A stretch of 64,000 nt of DNA from Clostridium frigoris (lineage in GTDB: Bacteria; Bacillota; Clostridia; Clostridiales; Clostridiaceae), in assembly GCF_018861865.1 (NCBI RefSeq), contig NZ_JAHLDV010000004.1, forward strand, positions 62,001 to 126,000, in the 5' to 3' direction. The translations under genes were made by a program, and so were the position numbers. Each line of letters opens with the position of its first letter. Position 1 is the first letter of the stretch. Shown here piece by piece: positions 26,933 through 35,499 of the stretch. The notes beneath the pieces were generated by a model. That model worked only from the letters and a program-made list of their open reading frames with translations. It ran no database searches and was not told where the DNA came from.

Positions 26933-27571
26933 TTACTTGTTTAGCAACCATTGTAAAACTAAAATTGAATTATAATTTTGTTTAGTTGAGCCAACAATTC
27001 CAATCACCTTATTTTTTGTATCAAACCCCATTTTTTTTAATAGTATATTATTTTTGATATCTATAGCGTAAACAACATACTTTTTATCAGTTCCGATAGC
27101 ATGAAGCTTTTCACCTTTTAACGAAGTTAAATTGAGTCCACTTATGTTATCTAATCGTAAAAACATATCCTCTTTAGCGAAGGTTTCAAACATGGTTTTA
27201 TTTAAAATTACAACATCAAGTTCTCCAACAGATATCTGTGCAATAAACTTTTGCATATACTGACTTGTTATTTGAGGGTCTGTATTTTTTGAACCATCCA
27301 GTGGCATAGTGCTTACTCTAGCCTGTTTTCTAGCACTTCCATCTTTAACAACAACTTTTGTAAGTTGAGACTCTAAATTGTTTGTTTTATTAGTATCTAC
27401 AACGTTTCCAAGTATAGTTAGAGTAAATACATAATTTGGTTTTGTTATGTGGCCATGTATAATAGAAATTATTATACATAAAGCAGCTAAGGTACCAATA
27501 ATATGAAATTTATAATACTCCCAGATATATTCAGCTTTTTTTTGCTTGCTCATACCTTTTAAATCAACCAT
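26933..27571 (-). CDS. hypothetical single-pass membrane protein
   Basis: Not recognised. A 212-residue protein with a basic cytoplasmic start (MVDLKGMSKQKKAEYIWEYY), one membrane helix at about 27-43, and an extracellular domain of about 165 residues. In that domain KFIAQISVGELDVVILNKTMFETF and later segments suggest a periplasmic-binding-like or receptor fold, but this is only an impression. Start choice between the ATGs at 27580 and 27571 is uncertain; the second has better ribosome-site spacing. It sits between a DUF624 gene and another membrane gene, and the three probably form one operon. Confidence 0.65.
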   Translation of the reverse strand: MVDLKGMSKQKKAEYIWEYYKFHIIGTLAALCIIISIIHGHITKPNYVFTLTILGNVVDTNKTNNLESQLTKVVVKDGSARKQARVSTMPLDGSKNTDPQITSQYMQKFIAQISVGELDVVILNKTMFETFAKEDMFLRLDNISGLNLTSLKGEKLHAIGTDKKYVVYAIDIKNNILLKKMGFDTKNKVIGIVGSTKQNYNSILVLQWLLNK

Positions 27572-27622
27572 AATCTCCATCCCTTTTACTTGAATTTCGG
27601 TATCAACATAAAATATTTTATA

Positions 27623-28114
27623 TTATTTTTTTACTGCTCTTGGATTATATTTAAAACAAAGGTTAATAAATTTTTCGTCGGGCATAAACAACAATTGCAT
27701 TTTATCTTTTCCTTCTGTAACCATTGCCACATATATTGGCCCTTTTGTGTTTGTAGGATAGCATTTTACTATAGAAGTAGGTTTGCCAGAAAAATCTTTT
27801 ACGACATCACTATCGCTAAGAGCCAAAAGTCCTACCTCTTTTATATTAAAAGTAGTGACTTTTTTTCTTTTTTTCATTTCTAATATTTTTTCTATATCCA
27901 CTTCACCATTTGTAAATTGATACTCATATTCTACATACAATTTTGATTTGTAAAAATAACATGCTACAGCCAAGGCTATTAATAATATAGCAAAAATCAT
28001 ATTTACACTAGCCAAAAACAGTCCAATCAATCCAAGTACGTAGGTTGATTTACTTACTATATTGTAAGAAGTTGTTTTAGATGTTGTTACTAGTTGTTCA
28101 TAAAAATTATCCAT
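27623..28114 (-). CDS. hypothetical membrane protein, DUF6106-like
   Basis: A 163-residue protein: short N-terminal soluble segment, a helical hairpin at about 24-53 (VLGLIGLFLASVNMIFAILL), then a beta-rich cytoplasmic domain of about 110 residues that resembles small PH-like domains of clostridial membrane proteins. The family name is from memory and tentative. The ribosome site AAAGGGG lies before the ATG. It is the first gene of a probable three-gene unit running to 26151. Confidence 0.6.
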   Translation of the reverse strand: MDNFYEQLVTTSKTTSYNIVSKSTYVLGLIGLFLASVNMIFAILLIALAVACYFYKSKLYVEYEYQFTNGEVDIEKILEMKKRKKVTTFNIKEVGLLALSDSDVVKDFSGKPTSIVKCYPTNTKGPIYVAMVTEGKDKMQLLFMPDEKFINLCFKYNPRAVKK

Positions 28115-28428
28115 TTTTTTTATCCCCTTTAATTATCATATGATTTATTTATTGTGTTAATAAAAGTAGTTTAAATTGTAATTTATTTAATAATTCACCT
28201 ATAATTATAACATAATCCATATATTATAAAAGGTTATTTTAGTTAAATTATATGGTTTACAATTTAAAAATAAAGATTAATATTATCTTAAGGAGATTTC
28301 ATAAATTTATAGTTGCAAAATGTAAATAATAATATGATAATAAGAATATATGAGCTAGAAACATTATAATGGGATTGGTATATTAAGCGTTGAAAAATAT
28401 AAAAATAGGTTAAATTAGGGGCGATATT
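28115..28428. other. divergent intergenic region
   Basis: It separates the leftward membrane-protein operon from the rightward SDR gene and should hold both promoters. I could not pick out a consensus -35/-10 pair, nor any hairpin, RNA motif or small ORF. Confidence 0.4.
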
Positions 28429-29169
28429 ATGAGCTTAAAAGGGAAAGTTGCAATAGTGACAGGATCATCTAGAGGAATAGGAAAAGGAATTGCTATAGAA
28501 CTTGCAAAGAATGGATGCTGTCTTGTGATAAATTATAAAACTAATGATGAAGAGGCTGAGAAAACTTATAAGGAAATTAGAAAACTTGGAGCTTATGCCT
28601 TAATAATTAAAGGTGATGTAAGCAATTATGAATTTGCAAAACAGATGGTAAAAACTACTGTTGAAAAATTAGGGAAAATAGACATTTTAATAAATAATGC
28701 AGGAATATCAAAGGTCGGGTTATTTATGGATCAGGAACCTAGTGAATGGAATAATATTTTAGATGTAAATTTAAAAGGAACTATTAATTGTTCCCATAAT
28801 GTCGTAAAAGAGATGATAAAACAAAAGAAAGGTAGCATAATAAATATATCTTCAATGTGGGGGGGAGTTGGTGCTTCTTGTGAGGTAATTTATTCTGCAT
28901 CTAAAGGAGCGGTTAACGCTTTTACAAAGTCATTAGCTAAGGAACTTGCACCTTCGAGTATTAGAGTAAACGCCATTGCACCAGGGGTTATAGATACAGA
29001 AATGAATAAATGGTTAACTAAAGATGAACGTACAAATTTAATGAATGAAATACCTATGAGGAAATTTGGAGAGAGTTCTGATGTTGGTATGCTTGTAACT
29101 TTTTTAGCCAGTGAAAAATCAAAATATATTACAGGGCAAGTAATAACTATCGATGGAGGATTCTTATAA
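28429..29169 (+). CDS. short-chain dehydrogenase/reductase, possibly EF-P 5-aminopentanone reductase
   Basis: A 246-residue classical SDR with cofactor motif VTGSSRGIGKGIA, NNAG motif, catalytic Ser in IINISSMWGGVGASCE, and Tyr/Lys in IYSASKGAVNAF. It resembles FabG, but the GxxGASCEVxYSASK stretch and the APGVIDTEMN segment recall the YmfI-like branch that finishes the 5-aminopentanol modification of elongation factor P. No fatty-acid synthesis genes are adjacent, which makes the fabG role less likely. The specific name rests on remembered motif patterns and should be treated as provisional. Confidence 0.75.
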   Translation: MSLKGKVAIVTGSSRGIGKGIAIELAKNGCCLVINYKTNDEEAEKTYKEIRKLGAYALIIKGDVSNYEFAKQMVKTTVEKLGKIDILINNAGISKVGLFMDQEPSEWNNILDVNLKGTINCSHNVVKEMIKQKKGSIINISSMWGGVGASCEVIYSASKGAVNAFTKSLAKELAPSSIRVNAIAPGVIDTEMNKWLTKDERTNLMNEIPMRKFGESSDVGMLVTFLASEKSKYITGQVITIDGGFL

Positions 29170-29324
29170 TTGATCTAAAATAAATTTAACAAATTCAATA
29201 TATTATTTAATGAATTATTCATTTTTTCTTAATGAATAATTAATATTTGAATCTATTTGTATGTTATAATTATATTATTATTTAGTAAGTAAATCATATG
29301 AAATGAAAGAAGGCTAATATTATT

Positions 29325-29654
29325 ATGGAATATACAAAGGGTAAAAATGTAATATCAAAGTTGTTTAAATCAGCTTTAACAATAGGTGCTGTTATTGTAT
29401 TAGTAATAGCAATACCTTATATAGCTATCTTTGTTATTAGAGCCTTATTTGCAATTGCAGTTTTCTCAGTTTTAGTATGGTATAGTTTAAAATTAGTAAA
29501 AGGTGTTAAGAAGTTTATGAAAAAATCAAGCATAAAAAATGAAACTACTACAAAATCTAATATCTTTAGTAATGATATGGATATGAAAAATAACACTGAT
29601 ATTAATTACGAAGATAGTGTTATTATTGATGTAGATTATAAAAATGTGATATAA
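29325..29654 (+). CDS. hypothetical small membrane protein, 109 aa
   Basis: Unrecognised. One long hydrophobic stretch (about residues 15-52), probably a helical hairpin, is followed by a basic segment (KLVKGVKKFMKKSS) and an Asn/Asp-rich hydrophilic tail. The basic residues right after the membrane part suggest a cytoplasmic tail. The ribosome site is modest (GAAAGAAGG). It is followed by a terminator, so it is probably monocistronic. Confidence 0.6.
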   Translation: MEYTKGKNVISKLFKSALTIGAVIVLVIAIPYIAIFVIRALFAIAVFSVLVWYSLKLVKGVKKFMKKSSIKNETTTKSNIFSNDMDMKNNTDINYEDSVIIDVDYKNVI

Positions 29655-29700
29655 GGCACATATAATGATAAAAAATAAGTTTATATACTATAGTTAAAGG

Positions 29701-29732
29701 ACCAATCTATAATATTAGATTGGTTTTTTATC
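29701..29732 (+). terminator. intrinsic terminator
   Basis: Arms ACCAATCTA and TAGATTGGT, loop TAATAT, then TTTTTTATC. Confidence 0.85.
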
Positions 29733-29811
29733 TTTTAATGATATAAGGAAATCTAATAAAATGCATATGAATAGGAGCAATTAATTCTATGACGCATATA
29801 AGGGGGTTGCT

Positions 29812-30654
29812 ATGCAGATAGAAATTATAAAATTTATACAAACCATAATATCTCCATTTTTTGATGCATTTTTTCAATTAGTTACAATGACTGGTGAGGA
29901 GTCTTTTTATATTATTGCAGCTGCTATAATATTTTGGTGTGTAGATAAAAAATTTGGGTATAAATTAGGGTTTGTATTACTTACAAGCACAATAACAAAC
30001 ATTATTTTAAAAGATATGATTAATGCAGCTAGGCCAATAGGAGTATCTGGAATAAGGTCACTTAGAGTAGAAACAGCTACAGGACAATCTTTTCCAAGTG
30101 GGCATACACAAGGGGCTACCACATTTTGGATTTCTTGTATTATTAAAGTTAGAAGAAAGTGGATTTATATAGTTGGAATTTTAGCAATCGCTTTAGTGAG
30201 CATTTCAAGGCTTTATCTTGGACTTCATTATCCGATAGATGTAATTGGTGGAATAGTAATTGGAATCATATGCGTTATTATTTCTAACTATATTTTTGAA
30301 TATGCAGAGAAAACTCAAAAATCATGGGTGTTAATGATAATTATTGTACCTACACTCATTGGAATGATATTTTTTAGAGAAAAAACATATTATACAATAG
30401 CAGGAACAGTACTAGGATTTTTTATTGGGTATATGTTAGAGTCCCAATATGTGCAGTACGAAGTTCGGAGTAGTATATTAAAGCAAATAATGAAATTGGT
30501 GTTTGGGTTAGTAATTCTTGTGACTTTAAAAGGTATGTTAAAAGTAATACTTCCATTTAATATATTTTCTGATTTTTTTAGATATATTGTTATTGGATTG
30601 TGGATTACAGTGGGAGCACCATGTATTTTTAAAAAATTTATTAGGCAGATTTAA
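29812..30654 (+). CDS. PAP2-family membrane phosphatase
   Basis: A 280-residue membrane phosphatase of the PAP2/undecaprenyl-pyrophosphatase superfamily. All three signature motifs are intact: KDMINAARP (KxxxxxxRP), FPSGH, and SRLYLGLHYPIDV (SRxxxxxHxxxD). There are about seven to eight membrane helices. Likely substrates are lipid phosphates or polyprenyl pyrophosphate, but the sequence does not decide which. The ribosome site is GGGGGTTGCT before the ATG, a little weak. Confidence 0.85.
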   Translation: MQIEIIKFIQTIISPFFDAFFQLVTMTGEESFYIIAAAIIFWCVDKKFGYKLGFVLLTSTITNIILKDMINAARPIGVSGIRSLRVETATGQSFPSGHTQGATTFWISCIIKVRRKWIYIVGILAIALVSISRLYLGLHYPIDVIGGIVIGIICVIISNYIFEYAEKTQKSWVLMIIIVPTLIGMIFFREKTYYTIAGTVLGFFIGYMLESQYVQYEVRSSILKQIMKLVFGLVILVTLKGMLKVILPFNIFSDFFRYIVIGLWITVGAPCIFKKFIRQI

Positions 30655-30723
30655 TCTAAATAGCATATTTTTTTGAGAATAGTAAAACCTATGAATAACA
30701 ATACAGAAAAGGGAGATGTTTTT

Positions 30724-30855
30724 ATGCCTAAAGATAGCCAACCCGATAATAAGTTTTCTAGATTAGTAAAGAGTAATTATAATACCCCTATAACTCGTGA
30801 AACTGCGAAAAATCAAAATGCTACAAATAAAAAACAATCTACTGATAAAAAGTAG
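30724..30855 (+). CDS. small basic hypothetical protein, 43 aa
   Basis: Unrecognised, hydrophilic and probably disordered: MPKDSQPDNKFSRLVKSNYN followed by a Thr/Asn/Gln/Lys-rich tail. The ribosome site GGGAGATG lies seven bases before the ATG, and a good terminator follows. An in-frame upstream ATG at 30673 has no ribosome site. Real translation is plausible but unproven. Confidence 0.5.
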   Translation: MPKDSQPDNKFSRLVKSNYNTPITRETAKNQNATNKKQSTDKK

Positions 30856-30862
30856 AACTATT

Positions 30863-30896
30863 AGAGCATATAAACATTTGTTTATGTGCTCTTTTT
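30863..30896 (+). terminator. terminator after the 43-aa gene
   Basis: Arms AGAGCATATAAA and TTTATGTGCTCT with one G-T pair, loop CATTTG, then TTTTAAAA. Confidence 0.82.
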
Positions 30897-31007
30897 AAAA
30901 TTTCATATAAAATTATAGAGTAAAATGTAATTTATTTAATTTATTTGTAAATAAAAATTTTATAATTTCCTAATAAATAAAAGATTATTTATTGCATTAT
31001 CTTAATA

Positions 31008-31096
31008 CTATGTTAGAATTTATATATATGACTATGTTAGAATTAAGTTTATACTGTGAAGTCTAAAGCTGCAGCATGTCTGTAGCTTTTTATATT
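31008..31096 (+). promoter_or_regulatory. cysS leader with direct repeat and terminator-like hairpin
   Basis: The 13-base sequence CTATGTTAGAATT occurs at 31008-31020 and again at 31032-31044. A hairpin with arms AAAGCTGCAG (31065-31074) and CTGTAGCTTT (31080-31089) and loop CATGT follows, ending in TTTATATTTT, about 80 bases before cysS. There is no T-box consensus. It could be an attenuator or the end of a small transcript. The 311-base gap (30856-31167) holds nothing else I can support. Confidence 0.5.
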
Positions 31097-31176
31097 TTAA
31101 AATGTAAAGGTTAGGCTAGTAATAGTTTCTGAAAAGTCTTAGATACTATTGTATTATTTAAGAAGGAGTGAATGAA

Positions 31177-32583
31177 TTGAGTTTTAAAGTTTATAATACC
31201 TTGACTAGAAGTAAAGATGAATTTATACCTTATGTAGAAGGAAAGGTTGGAATGTATACTTGTGGACCTACAGTTTACAACTATGCACATATAGGTAATT
31301 TGAGAACGTATATTTTTGAAGATGTACTTAAAAAATCGTTGGAGTATTCAAAGTTTAAAGTTAAGCATGTAATGAATATTACAGACGTTGGGCACCTTCA
31401 GTCAGATGGAGATGAAGGTCAAGATAAAATGGCCCTAGGAGCAAAACGTGAGCATAAAACTGTATGGGAAATTGCTAGATTTTATGAAGATGCTTTTTTT
31501 GAGGATTGTAAAAAACTCAATATAAAAAGGCCTACTATTGTATGTAGGGCTACAGAACATATACAAGACATGATAGAGTTTATAAAAAAACTTGAAGAAA
31601 AAGGGTATACTTACGTTTCTAATGGAAATGTATATTTTGAAATTGATAAATTTCCTGATTATGCAAAGCTTGCTCATCTTAGTTTAGATGAACTTGAAGC
31701 GGGTAGTAGAATAGAGGTAGATCCTAATAAAAAAAATCCGCTTGATTTCGTATTGTGGTTTACAAATTCTAAGTTTTCAAATCAAATTATGCAATGGGAA
31801 TCACCATGGGGCAAAGGATTTCCAGGTTGGCATTTAGAATGTTCTACTATGTCTGTTAAGTATATTGGTGAATATTTAGATATTCACTGTGGAGGAATAG
31901 ATCATATTGCTATACACCACACTAATGAAGTTGCTCAATCAGAAGGAGTACTTGGACATAAATGGGTAAAGTACTGGATGCATGGAGAGTTCTTAGTGCT
32001 CGATAGTGGTAAGATGTCGAAGTCTAGTGGTAACTTTTTAACAATATCAAGTCTTGAAAAAGAAGGATATAGTGCTCTTGATTATAGATATTTCTGCCTT
32101 CAATCTAAATATAGGAAACAGTTAGTGTTCAGTTTCGATAGTTTAAATGACGCTAGGAATAGTTATAAAAAACTTAAAGAAAGAATTTCTCCCGTTTTAA
32201 GTGGTATTAACAAAAATGATATAGTTAGAGAAGAGAAAATTGTATCATATAAAGAAAAGTTCTTATCATTTATTAGCGATGATCTAAATATAGCAAATGC
32301 TTTTACTGTACTTTTTGATGTTTTAAAAGATACTGATCTTAATAATAAGGAAAAATCTATTCTTATAGAGGATTTTGATAAGATATTTTCATTAGATCTT
32401 ATGAAAATTGAAAAAGAAACTACAGATATAGATGAAAACCTTATAAATAATCTTATTGTTGAAAGAGATGCTGCAAGAGCAAGTAAAAACTGGGCAAGAG
32501 CAGATGAGATAAGAGATGAATTTATATCTATGAATATTGAACTTCTTGATTCTAAAGAAGGAACAACTTGGAAAGCTAAATAA
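31177..32583 (+). CDS. cysS: cysteine--tRNA ligase
   Basis: A class Ia aminoacyl-tRNA synthetase of 468 residues, normal length. The first zinc Cys is in MYTCGPTVYN, followed by the HIGH-type motif AHIGNLRTY. The other zinc ligands are in HLECSTMS and the HHTNE region, and the KMSKS loop is SGKMSKSSGNF. The start is most likely TTG at 31177 (MSFKVYNT), eight bases after GGAG. An in-frame GTG at 31168 would add three residues but lies inside the ribosome site. Thus the gene uses a rare start codon, which may lower its translation. Confidence 0.94.
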   Translation: MSFKVYNTLTRSKDEFIPYVEGKVGMYTCGPTVYNYAHIGNLRTYIFEDVLKKSLEYSKFKVKHVMNITDVGHLQSDGDEGQDKMALGAKREHKTVWEIARFYEDAFFEDCKKLNIKRPTIVCRATEHIQDMIEFIKKLEEKGYTYVSNGNVYFEIDKFPDYAKLAHLSLDELEAGSRIEVDPNKKNPLDFVLWFTNSKFSNQIMQWESPWGKGFPGWHLECSTMSVKYIGEYLDIHCGGIDHIAIHHTNEVAQSEGVLGHKWVKYWMHGEFLVLDSGKMSKSSGNFLTISSLEKEGYSALDYRYFCLQSKYRKQLVFSFDSLNDARNSYKKLKERISPVLSGINKNDIVREEKIVSYKEKFLSFISDDLNIANAFTVLFDVLKDTDLNNKEKSILIEDFDKIFSLDLMKIEKETTDIDENLINNLIVERDAARASKNWARADEIRDEFISMNIELLDSKEGTTWKAK

Positions 32584-32616
32584 AAATAAATCTAGTGAGA
32601 TTTTATGTTTGTAAGC

Positions 32617-32662
32617 AATGGAAAGGTTAAACAATTATTAATTGTTTAACCTTTCCATTTAC
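32617..32662 (+). terminator. terminator after cysS
   Basis: A 19-bp perfect stem (32617-32635 with 32641-32659), loop TATTA, followed by TACTTTAGATTTTT. Confidence 0.82.
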
Positions 32663-32757
32663 TTTAGATTTTTATAATGCACTATAAGATAATTTAGTTT
32701 ATAATATTATGTATAGTTAAAAGCAGATAAAAATATTATTATATAGAGGTGATGGAT

Positions 32758-33252
32758 ATGGAGAGAACAAATTTAAAAGCATCAATAGTAATTGCAATTA
32801 TTGGTATAATTTTAATATCAGTTATATATTTTAGACCTGTAAGCATTAATAGAGAGTATAGTGGATATATGTATAATGAGAATATAGAATTAGGCAAAAC
32901 AGTAGAAATTAATCTTGATGGAGTATTAAGAAAAAATTTATCACTTAATTATGAATTTACAGGAAGTATAAAAGTGGATGGCATAAAAAAACAAGTTATA
33001 CTAAAGAGAATATGGGCAAAAAATAATGTTTTTAAAACTTTAGAATATAGTGCTTTTATAGAAACAAAAAATATTAAAACTGGTCAATATGAGATAGATG
33101 GAACAGTTAATACCTCAAAGAACTTCAATGAAATACTTATAAAACTAGATGAGGTAGACAGTAAATACAATAGTAAATTCAATATCTGTGGACCAAGTAG
33201 TACTAGAGAAGAGGCAAAAGGCATTATAACTAAAATGGAAAAAAATAATTAA
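32758..33252 (+). CDS. hypothetical membrane-anchored protein, 164 aa
   Basis: Unrecognised. An N-terminal signal-anchor helix (about 7-25, ASIVIAIIGIILISVIYF) is followed by an extracellular, probably all-beta domain of about 135 residues. The ATG at 32758 is eight bases after AGAGG; GTG and ATG triplets at 32749 and 32752 fall in the ribosome site. It ends 37 bases before manA and may share its transcript, but a functional link is not evident. Confidence 0.6.
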   Translation: MERTNLKASIVIAIIGIILISVIYFRPVSINREYSGYMYNENIELGKTVEINLDGVLRKNLSLNYEFTGSIKVDGIKKQVILKRIWAKNNVFKTLEYSAFIETKNIKTGQYEIDGTVNTSKNFNEILIKLDEVDSKYNSKFNICGPSSTREEAKGIITKMEKNN

Positions 33253-33289
33253 TGATAATAATATATTAATAGTGAATGGAGGAATTGCA

Positions 33290-34120
33290 ATGTCAAAAGG
33301 AATTATTTTAAAACTACAGCCATATTTAAGTGAAAAAATATGGGGCTTAGAGAAATGGGTGCTTTCTTGTCATGAAGATGGAAAATCAACAATAAAAGAG
33401 GGTATTTATAAAGGAAAAGAATTATCTGAAATCTTAGGTTGTGGCAATGATTTTCCTATATTAAATAAAATTATAAAGGCGGAAGATACTTTATCTGTAC
33501 AAGTACATCCAAATGATGCTTATGCTAAAAGGGTTGAAAATGCTAATGGAAAGACGGAATGCTGGTATGTATTGGAAGCAAAAGAGGGTGCAACTTTAGT
33601 ATCAGGAATAAAGAAGGGCCTAAATAAAGAAAAGTTAAGACAAATTATAAAAGAAGGTAAATTAGAAGAGCATTTGGAACGTATTAATATTAAAAGAGGG
33701 GATTTCATCTATATACCAGCAGGGACGGTTCATGCTATAGAGTCTGGAGTAAAGCTTATAGAAGTTCAGCAAAACAGTAACATTACTTATAGGCTTCATG
33801 ACTGGGGACGCGGTAGGGAAGTTCATATTGAAAAATCCTTAGACGTTATAGATTATGAAGGTAAAAATAAGGGTGGTAGAATAGCGAACTTTGTAAAACT
33901 CGAGACACCTTATTTTAAAGTTGAGAAAATTATTGTTCAAAGTAACTATATAGATACTGTTAATGAAAGTTTCCATAGCTATACTGTAATAAGTGGTGAG
34001 GGAATAATAAAAGCTAACGAAAAGCAAATGAATTTAAAAGAGGAAGAAACAATTTACATATCAAAAGGGATCGAATATAAACTTGAAGGGAATATGGAAT
34101 TACTTAAATCAAGTGTGTAA
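33290..34120 (+). CDS. manA: mannose-6-phosphate isomerase, class I (short form)
   Basis: A cupin-fold, zinc-dependent enzyme converting mannose 6-phosphate and fructose 6-phosphate. It has 276 residues, shorter than enterobacterial ManA (about 390) but usual for the firmicute form (about 300). Zinc ligands are visible: Gln and His in LSVQVHPNDAYA, Glu in GKTECWYVLEA, and His in IPAGTVHAIE. The following QQNSNITYRLHDWGR holds the catalytic Arg region. The ATG at 33290 has GGAGGA seven bases upstream. It probably supplies mannose-based precursors or mannose catabolism. Confidence 0.9.
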   Translation: MSKGIILKLQPYLSEKIWGLEKWVLSCHEDGKSTIKEGIYKGKELSEILGCGNDFPILNKIIKAEDTLSVQVHPNDAYAKRVENANGKTECWYVLEAKEGATLVSGIKKGLNKEKLRQIIKEGKLEEHLERINIKRGDFIYIPAGTVHAIESGVKLIEVQQNSNITYRLHDWGRGREVHIEKSLDVIDYEGKNKGGRIANFVKLETPYFKVEKIIVQSNYIDTVNESFHSYTVISGEGIIKANEKQMNLKEEETIYISKGIEYKLEGNMELLKSSV

Positions 34121-34173
34121 AAAATTTATAGCGAAAAATATAACCTATGCGCCATAAAAGGAGGGTTTATATA

Positions 34174-34866
34174 ATGAAGTCAATAAAATTACTTAAGAAA
34201 AGTATGATATTATTTACAGTGGTTTTTGTGGTTTTCGCTAGTGGATGTGGAAGTATTGCACAGGAGAATAGTAATACATCCACTGAAGAGGTTAAAACAC
34301 AAACAAAGATTGTTACGGAAAAAGGAGTTAATGATAAAAATCCAATGGTTACGATTGTAATGGAAGATGGTTCAACTATAAAAATAGAATTATATCCAGA
34401 AATTGCACCTAATACCGTTAGAAATTTTGTTTCTTTAGTTAATAGTGGTTTTTATAATGGATTAATATTTCATAGAGTAATATCAGGGTTTATGGTACAA
34501 GGGGGCGATCCAAAAGGAACAGGTACTGGTGGGCCAGGTTATGTAATAAATGGAGAGTTTAGTGGAAATAATTTTAACAATACTTTAAAACACGTGCGTG
34601 GAGTGATTTCTATGGCAAGAGGAGGTACTGATCCAAATTCGGCTGGGTCACAATTTTTTATAGTGGTTGAAAATTCTGCTAATTCTACTGCTCTAGATGG
34701 TCAATATGCTGCATTTGGTAAAGTTACGCAGGGGATGGAAATAGTAGATAAAATAGTTTCTGTAGAGACAGATAGTAATGATAAACCTAAAAAGGATCAA
34801 AAAATTAAAAAAGTTACTGTAGATACTTTTGGAGTTAAATATGGTGAAGTACAAAAGGTAAAATAA
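34174..34866 (+). CDS. lipoprotein cyclophilin-type peptidyl-prolyl isomerase
   Basis: A 230-residue extracytoplasmic foldase. The N-terminal signal peptide ends in VVFASGC, a usable though not ideal lipobox, giving a Cys lipid anchor at about residue 25. A Thr/Asn/Glu-rich linker precedes the cyclophilin domain (about 55-220). Active-site stretches are FHRVISGFMVQGGDP (with catalytic Arg) and GSQFFIV. It should act on proteins outside the membrane. The ATG at 34174 follows AAGGAGGG; an upstream ATG at 34147 lacks a ribosome site. Confidence 0.9.
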   Translation: MKSIKLLKKSMILFTVVFVVFASGCGSIAQENSNTSTEEVKTQTKIVTEKGVNDKNPMVTIVMEDGSTIKIELYPEIAPNTVRNFVSLVNSGFYNGLIFHRVISGFMVQGGDPKGTGTGGPGYVINGEFSGNNFNNTLKHVRGVISMARGGTDPNSAGSQFFIVVENSANSTALDGQYAAFGKVTQGMEIVDKIVSVETDSNDKPKKDQKIKKVTVDTFGVKYGEVQKVK

Positions 34867-34874
34867 AAATAATT

Positions 34875-34929
34875 AAAGCAAGTATTCCTATAAAACACAT
34901 TTATGGAAATACTTGCTTTTGTTTTTTTT
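34875..34929 (+). terminator. terminator after the cyclophilin gene
   Basis: Long stem with arms AAAGCAAGTATT and AATACTTGCTTT, extended inward with mismatches, then TGTTTTTTTT. Confidence 0.88.
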
Positions 34930-35008
34930 GAAAGGTTTTGAGTATTTTATCTTTAACATAGAACCTATAACTATGAATACTTGTATAAAATTATATTTAT
35001 AATTTATG

Positions 35009-35443
35009 TTACCTAAAAACTTGATTTTGATTACCAAATACAGTTACAAACTTAATGGAGTATATATCACACATTATTAAATTATCAGTATTACTTTCTT
35101 TAAGGACAATAAAACTAATTCCAACTTCTTGTAAAAGTCCTTGTCTATCTTGAAATATATTAGTTCCAAGTAAAAAATCTACTCTTACATATTTACCAAT
35201 TTGAGATTGCAACCAGCCTTGATTATAGAGTGGATTATTTACTATAGGTGATGTTGGGCCAAGATCGAAAGCTTGTGTACTAGATGGTGATGGATTAGTA
35301 GGAGAAGATTCTGGCATAGGCCCTTGCCTTGAAGCATCGTTCATGCCGAATTTTGGCATAGGAGTCATTGGCGCCGGCGAAGAGGGTGAATCAGTATTCC
35401 ACATTTGGGATTGATTAAAATTATTTGGTGGTGATATAAACAT
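35009..35443 (-). CDS. gerQ: GerQ-like spore coat protein
   Basis: A 144-residue protein: a Pro/Ser/Asn/Met-rich first half of about 75 residues, typical of coat proteins, then a compact domain with QIGKYVRVDFLLGTNIFQDR, IVLKESNTDNLIMCDIYSI and a final KFVTVFG. This matches the C-terminal GerQ pattern (tethering loop, ligand-like middle, ...KFVTF end). In Bacillus, GerQ is cross-linked in the coat and is needed for CwlJ localisation. It follows the CwlJ-like gene by 56 bases on the same strand, the arrangement known from Bacillus, which strengthens the call. GerQ homology in clostridia is loose, so certainty is moderate. Confidence 0.72.
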   Translation of the reverse strand: MFISPPNNFNQSQMWNTDSPSSPAPMTPMPKFGMNDASRQGPMPESSPTNPSPSSTQAFDLGPTSPIVNNPLYNQGWLQSQIGKYVRVDFLLGTNIFQDRQGLLQEVGISFIVLKESNTDNLIMCDIYSIKFVTVFGNQNQVFR

Positions 35444-35499
35444 AAAATAGCCTCCTTAAAAATTATATTATTGTTTGAATATTGTAAGTTCAATTTTAT

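Noticed and set aside
30900-31160. T-box in front of cysS
   Set aside because: No GGTGG-type T-box sequence or Stem I elements are present.
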